Positions 60,496 through 64,000 of a stretch of 64,000 bases of DNA are shown here, in pieces. Under the pieces are notes generated by a model. The model was not told the origin of the DNA, did not search any database, and worked only from the letters and a program-made list of their open reading frames with translations. Location: assembly GCF_016741855.1 (NCBI RefSeq), contig NZ_JAERRH010000009.1, forward strand, positions 124,001 through 188,000. The letters are read 5' to 3'. Position 1 is the first letter of the stretch, and every line of letters starts with the position of its first letter. The position numbers and the translations under genes were made by a program. The stretch comes from Streptomyces musisoli. Its GTDB lineage: Bacteria > Actinomycetota > Actinomycetes > Streptomycetales > Streptomycetaceae.

Positions 60496-61626
60496 TCACA
60501 GCGGTGCGCCCGCGCGCAGGGCCCGTACCGTGAGCGTGCCGTCGTCGCGGTGCTCGACCCGGGTGCCGTGGCCGCGGGCATGGGTGTCGAGGACGGTGCG
60601 CAGCCAGGCGGTGTCGTCGTCCGAGGCGTGTTCCAGGCGCAGCCGGCGGGCCCTGAGCGGCACCATGCGCAGTCCGGTCAGCCGGCCGGTGCCGGGCTCC
60701 ACCGACACCAGGTAGAGCAGCCGCAGGTCGTCGCGGTAGCGCTCGTAACCGCCGATGCCCTCGTAGTCGTCGACGAGGTCGCCGCAGCCGTACAGGACGA
60801 GCCGGTCCCGGTAGACCTCCGGTGGCCGCGGGTGGTGCGAGGAGTGCCCGTGGACGACGTCGGCGCCGGCGTCGACGAGTGCGTGGGCGAAGCGGACCTC
60901 GGCGCGTGGGACGCCGTAACCCCAGTTGGGTCCCCAGTGGACGGACGCGACGACGATGTCGCCGGGCCGCCGCAGGCGGCGCAGGCGGTCGGCGAGGTCC
61001 GTCGCGGCGGCCGGGGTCGGCGCGCTGACGAAGGCCACGCCGGGCCGTTCGGCGGTGGCGGCCCAGCTGTGCGGGATCCCGCTGGACGGCATGCCGAAGG
61101 AGAGGACCAGGACGCGTCCGCCGGTGCGCAGCGGTACGGTCGCCGGCCGCCACGCCGTGGCCGCGTCCCGGCCCGCTCCGGCGGTGCGCAGCCCGGCCGC
61201 GGCGAGGGTGTGCAGCGTCTCCCGGAGGCCGGCCGGCCCGAAGTCGAGGACGTGGTTGTTGGCGAGGACGCAGACGTCGGGGCGGGCGGCGGCGAGGCAG
61301 GGCAGGTTGGCCGGGTGCATCCGGTAGTGGACGCCCTTGCCCGGTGCGAAGTCGCCGTCCCCGGTGACGGCGGTCTCCAGGTTGATCACCCGTACGTCGG
61401 GCGCGGCCCGCTCCAGCACGGCCAGTGCCTCGCCCCACGGCCAGGCGGGGTCGACGGGCCGGGGCACCGGTCCGTTCGCGGCCTCCGCCAGGGCGACGTA
61501 GTCCCGGGCGTCGTGCACGTAGTCCTCGCGCAGCACCGGGTCGCCGGGGTGCGGGAGGATCTGGTCGACGCCCCGGCCGAGCATGACGTCTCCGGCGAGG
61601 AACAGGGTGACGGTCCCCTCGGGCAT
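60496..61626 (-). CDS. CapA-family calcineurin-like phosphoesterase
   Basis: A 376-residue CapA/PgsA family protein. The metal-binding lines are TLFLAGDVMLGRGVDQI, VINLETAVTGD, CVLANNHVLDFGPAGL, VVASVHWGPNWGYG and VVHGHSSHHPRP, the pattern of calcineurin-like CapA enzymes. Mycobacterial relatives (Rv0574c type) belong to the DosR dormancy regulon. No capsule genes are near. ATG at 61626 with GCGAGGAC upstream, 8 bp after the preceding stop, so it is the last gene of a three-gene operon. Confidence 0.92.
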   Translation of the reverse strand: MPEGTVTLFLAGDVMLGRGVDQILPHPGDPVLREDYVHDARDYVALAEAANGPVPRPVDPAWPWGEALAVLERAAPDVRVINLETAVTGDGDFAPGKGVHYRMHPANLPCLAAARPDVCVLANNHVLDFGPAGLRETLHTLAAAGLRTAGAGRDAATAWRPATVPLRTGGRVLVLSFGMPSSGIPHSWAATAERPGVAFVSAPTPAAATDLADRLRRLRRPGDIVVASVHWGPNWGYGVPRAEVRFAHALVDAGADVVHGHSSHHPRPPEVYRDRLVLYGCGDLVDDYEGIGGYERYRDDLRLLYLVSVEPGTGRLTGLRMVPLRARRLRLEHASDDDTAWLRTVLDTHARGHGTRVEHRDDGTLTVRALRAGAPL

Positions 61627-61634
61627 GTCCTCGC

Positions 61635-62939
61635 CTACACGTGCGCGGGTGCCATGTGGTCCGTGAACCAGTCGCGTGCCGCCTCGGTCACCCTCTCCAG
61701 CGTGCCGGGCTCCCCGAAGAGGTGGGTGGCGTGCGGGACGACCTCCAGCCGGTTCTCGCAGCGGAGTCGTGCCTGTGCGTCCCGGTTGAGGTCGATCACC
61801 AGGGCGTCCGCGCCGCCGACGATGAGCAGGGTGGGCGCCGTCACCGCGGGCAGCCGGGGGCCGGCGAGGTCGGGCCGGCCGCCGCGGGAGACGACCGCGG
61901 CGGGGCGTGCGGCGGGGTCGGCGGCGGCCCACAGGGCGGCGGCGGCGCCGGTGCTGGCGCCGAAGTATCCGATGGCGAGCCCTTCGACGTCGGGTTCCTC
62001 GCGCAGCCAGCGGGTGGCGTCCAGCAGCCGGCCGGCCAGCAGCGCGATGTCGAAGACGTTGGCGCGGTCGGCTTCCTCCTCGTCGGTGAGCAGGTCGAAC
62101 AGCAGGGTGCCGAGCCCGGCGCGGTGCAGTCCCTCGGCCACGAACCGGTTGCGCGGGCTGTGCCGGCTGCTGCCGCTGCCGTGGGCGAAGGCCACGACGC
62201 CGGTGGCGTCGTCGGGCAGGGTGAGCCGTCCGGCCAGCCGTACGGCGCCGGCGGTCACCGTCACCTCCCGGTCGGTGGCTCCGGCGCCGGCCGTGTGCCG
62301 GTGGCGGCCGGCGGCCCGGTGCAGACAGGCGGTGACCTCCTCGTCGTCGACCTGGGTGAAGTCGGCGTAGAACTGGCCGACCGCGGCGAAGTCCCAGGGG
62401 GTGTCCAGGCAGACCAGTTCGTCGGCGTCCCCGCCCAGCCGGCGGGCGAAGTCGCGGGGGGCCACGGGGACGGCCAGCACGATGCGGGCCGCGCCCCGGG
62501 CCCGGGCGATGCGGCAGGCGACCCGGGCGGTGGAGCCGGTGGCCACTCCGTCGTCCACGACCAGGGCGGTCCGGCCGGCGACGGAGAGGGGGGACGTCTC
62601 GCCCCGGTAGCGTGCGGCGCGTTCGAGCAGGACGTGGCGTTCGCGTTCCTCGACCCGGGCGAGGTCGACCTCGCCGACGCCGGTGCCGCGCAGCACTTCC
62701 TGGTTGATGACGCGTACGCCGTCCTCGCCGATGGCTCCCATGCCGAGTTCGGGCTGGTACGGCACGCCCAGTTTCCGTACCAGGCACACGTCGAGGGGTG
62801 CGTCGAGTGCCTCGGCGACCTCGGCGGCGACCGGCACTCCTCCCCTGGGCAGCCCGAGCACGACCACGTCCTGGCCCCTGAGGTACTCGAGGCGGGCGCC
62901 CAGCCGCCGGCCCGCTTCGAGGCGGTTCCTGAAGTGCAC
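61635..62939 (-). CDS. Phosphoribosyltransferase - alpha/beta hydrolase fusion
   Basis: A 434-residue two-domain protein. Residues 1-210 are a type I phosphoribosyltransferase (DVVVLGLPRGGVPVAAEVAEAL; VVDDGVATGSTARVA is the PRPP loop). Residues 220-434 are a dienelactone-hydrolase-like domain (VVAFAHGSGSSRHSPRNRFVAEGL; GYFGASTGAAAAL with nucleophile Ser; LLIVGGADALV Asp; VPHATHLF His). The same fusion occurs in M. tuberculosis as a DosR-regulon gene (Rv0571c type). It sits between the DUF1876 and CapA genes. The natural substrate is unknown. Confidence 0.93.
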   Translation of the reverse strand: MHFRNRLEAGRRLGARLEYLRGQDVVVLGLPRGGVPVAAEVAEALDAPLDVCLVRKLGVPYQPELGMGAIGEDGVRVINQEVLRGTGVGEVDLARVEERERHVLLERAARYRGETSPLSVAGRTALVVDDGVATGSTARVACRIARARGAARIVLAVPVAPRDFARRLGGDADELVCLDTPWDFAAVGQFYADFTQVDDEEVTACLHRAAGRHRHTAGAGATDREVTVTAGAVRLAGRLTLPDDATGVVAFAHGSGSSRHSPRNRFVAEGLHRAGLGTLLFDLLTDEEEADRANVFDIALLAGRLLDATRWLREEPDVEGLAIGYFGASTGAAAALWAAADPAARPAAVVSRGGRPDLAGPRLPAVTAPTLLIVGGADALVIDLNRDAQARLRCENRLEVVPHATHLFGEPGTLERVTEAARDWFTDHMAPAHV

Positions 62940-62951
62940 GGCGGGGCTCCT

Positions 62952-63248
62952 TCACTCGCGCGGCAGCCAGAGCGGCGCCGGGCCGTCCGTGTCGGCGGCT
63001 CCCGTCGCCTTCATGTCGCCGTCGGCGGCGCGCAGCAGCAGCCGGCCCATCGCGATGAGCGCGCGTCCGGCGGCGAGTTCGTCGCCGATCTCGGGCATCG
63101 CCTGGTCGTAGGGGTTCCTGCGGGCCTCCGCGTGGCTCTCCAGGACGTTGTCGCCGGTGTCCAGGATGATCCGGGCCGTGGTGTCCGGATCGTGCTCGGA
63201 CAGGTACAGGTTGAGCCGCCACTCCTTGACGCTCACGGGTCGGGTCAT
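62952..63248 (-). CDS. DUF1876 (Rv1738-like) dormancy-associated protein
   Basis: A 98-residue dsRBD-like-fold DUF1876 protein, MTRPVSVKEWRLNLYLSEHDPDTTARIILDTGDNVLESHAEARRNPYDQAMPEIGDELAAGRALIAMGRLLLRAADGDM. In mycobacteria the family member Rv1738 is strongly induced by DosR and resembles a ribosome hibernation factor. The ATG at 63248 has GAGGG upstream. First gene of the trio; the next gene starts 12 bp after it. Confidence 0.88.
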   Translation of the reverse strand: MTRPVSVKEWRLNLYLSEHDPDTTARIILDTGDNVLESHAEARRNPYDQAMPEIGDELAAGRALIAMGRLLLRAADGDMKATGAADTDGPAPLWLPRE

Positions 63249-63290
63249 CGTCCCTCTCGCCTCCCAGCGTCGTGAACCCGTCGGGGCACA

Positions 63291-63300
63291 CCCGTTCGGG
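63291..63300. promoter_or_regulatory. Candidate operator upstream of the DUF1876 operon
   Basis: CCCGTTCGGG is a small palindrome 43 bp upstream of the DUF1876 ATG, inside CACACCCGTTCGGGCCC. GGGCC-N-GGCCC-like words are reported near Streptomyces DevR/OsdR targets, but the match is weak. It could be chance in GC-rich DNA. Confidence 0.25.
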
Positions 63301-63362
63301 CCCTTCCACTGTGCACCCGTGCCGTGCCGGACGCCTCCTCTGGTGGGGGCAGAATGTGGGCC

Positions 63363-63737
63363 ATGACCTCGCGTACCTGCCCTTGTGGACTCCCCCGGCC
63401 CTACGACGCCTGCTGCGGGCGTTTCCACGCGGGTTCCGCGAGCGCGCCGACCGCCGAGCTGCTCATGCGCTCGCGGTACAGCGCGTTCGTCGCGGGGGAC
63501 GCGGGGTATCTGCTGCGCACCTGGCATCCGCGGACGCGGCCGGAGCGGCTGGACCTGGACCCGCGGACGAGGTGGACGGGGCTGGAGGTCCTGGGCAGTA
63601 CGGACGGGTCGGCGTTCCACGTGACGGGCACGGTCACCTTCCGTGCCTCGTATCGCGGCGGTTCACTGCACGAGCGGAGCCGCTTCGAGCGGGTGGACGG
63701 GGCGTGGGTGTACGTGGACGGGGAGTTCCTGGATTGA
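63363..63737 (+). CDS. YchJ-like SEC-C motif protein
   Basis: A 124-residue protein of the YchJ/UPF0225 family. SRTCPCGLPRPYDACCGRFHAG is a SEC-C type zinc motif (C-x-C-x8-CC), followed by APTAELLMRSRYSAFVAGDAGYLLRTWHPRTRPERLD, the NTF2-like line of the family, and TGTVTFRASYRGGSLHERSRFER. Function not established. The ATG at 63363 is the usual family start; ATG 63354 would add three residues and has a closer GGTGGGGG. Confidence 0.85.
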   Translation: MTSRTCPCGLPRPYDACCGRFHAGSASAPTAELLMRSRYSAFVAGDAGYLLRTWHPRTRPERLDLDPRTRWTGLEVLGSTDGSAFHVTGTVTFRASYRGGSLHERSRFERVDGAWVYVDGEFLD

Positions 63738-63744
63738 CATCCTC

Positions 63745-63762
63745 CCCGGCCTGAAGGCCGGG
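63745..63762. terminator. Hairpin between YchJ-like gene and GntR-type gene, IS-end-like
   Basis: CCCGGCC/GGCCGGG pairs over 7 bp with loop TGAA, between convergent stop codons. The context TGACATCCTCCCCGG...TGAAGG resembles the ends of IS200/IS605-family elements but the following GGATTCC is missing. Confidence 0.5.
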
Positions 63763-63802
63763 CTGGAGCAGCCGGGCGGCGGGGCGTTGCCGGCGGGTGG
63801 GT

Positions 63803-64000
63803 TCAGGGGGCCAGGATGTCCAGTTCCTGGAGGGCGCCCGCGGTGATCTGCCGGGTCAGTTCCTCGGCGCGGGCCGCGTCGCGGGCGCGGACCGCCTCGG
63901 CCACCCGCACGTGCAGGGTGACGGCGGCCGGGTCGGGGTCCTCGAACATGACCTCGTGGTGGGTGCGGCCGGTCAGGACCTCGGCGACGACGTCGCCGAG
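63803..64000 (-). CDS. GntR/FCD-type transcriptional regulator, C-terminal part
   Basis: The last 65 codons of a GntR-family regulator with an FCD effector domain. HHEVMFEDPDPAAVTLHVRVAEAVRARDAARAEELTRQITAGALQELDILAP has the His and RD-A pattern of FCD C-termini (a metal- or ligand-binding helix bundle). The DNA-binding domain lies outside the window. In S. coelicolor the equivalent position holds gntR of the gluconate operon, which would fit, but this part alone does not prove it. Confidence 0.75.
   Translation of the reverse strand, partial: LGDVVAEVLTGRTHHEVMFEDPDPAAVTLHVRVAEAVRARDAARAEELTRQITAGALQELDILAP

Noticed and set aside
60496..63309. A single 937-codon protein covering CapA and the hydrolase region
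   Set aside because: The frame beyond 61626 runs out of phase through the phosphoribosyltransferase-hydrolase gene; CapA starts at an ATG with a ribosome-binding site at 61626.

Overview
The window is high-GC actinobacterial DNA with the gene content and order of a Streptomyces chromosome. Diagnostic genes are a conservon (cvn/rar) operon, the complete Pup-proteasome locus, the glycerol operon gylR-glpF-glpK-glpD, the mycothiol ligase mshC, and chaplins chpH and a long chpC-like gene. From memory the order matches the S. coelicolor SCO1626-SCO1678 interval; I could not run an alignment. I saw no intact mobile element, rRNA or CRISPR array. There is one tRNA, tRNA-Leu(GAG).

Left part (1-23000). 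The cvn operon runs leftward (kinase-like ATPase, roadblock, DUF742, truncated GTPase), each junction overlapping. Next, also leftward, lies the Pup-proteasome superlocus: arc, dop, pup, an endonuclease VII-type HNH gene, prcB and prcA, then an MFS/LacI pair facing away from each other, then pafA, two FKBP-type prolyl isomerases, pafB-pafC, a zinc-ribbon protein, a small membrane protein, tatA-tatC and a Ski2-like helicase (helY). Together these tag proteins with Pup (Dop deamidates, PafA ligates), unfold them (ARC) and degrade them (PrcA/PrcB). PafBC is known in mycobacteria as a DNA-damage transcription activator. A ferredoxin lies beside arc.

Middle part (23000-43000). This part holds a small secreted protein, the tRNA m1A58 methylase trmI, a site-2 protease with CBS domains, a Cas4/AddB-like nuclease, a NarL-type response regulator, two tandem orphan oligopeptide-binding lipoproteins, a HAD phosphatase and metH (B12-dependent methionine synthase). 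The glycerol regulon follows: GylR regulator, glycerol facilitator, glycerol kinase and glycerol-3-phosphate dehydrogenase. A 17-bp inverted repeat recurs in front of gylR and glpF.

Right part (43000-64000). A PAC2 protein precedes the leftward mshC - SCO1664 family - DUF3090 - histidine phosphatase group. Then come corA, a ferritin-like protein, an F420-type oxidoreductase, an aldo/keto reductase translationally coupled to a RecD-like protein that has lost its Walker A motif, the chaplin pair, an M20 peptidase, tRNA-Leu and a bacterial PolX. A leftward trio follows (DUF1876, phosphoribosyltransferase-hydrolase fusion, CapA) whose three families are also members of the mycobacterial dormancy (DosR) regulon. 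The window ends with a YchJ-like SEC-C protein and the 3' end of a GntR/FCD regulator.

Nearly every transcription unit ends in a perfect GC-rich inverted repeat, and I used these to delimit operons. The most interesting leads are the DosR-like trio, the nuclease inside the pup operon, the apparently dead RecD-like protein, the shared gylR/glpF operator, an 18-bp palindrome in front of tatA, and a 48-bp G-rich tandem array between two oxidoreductase genes.
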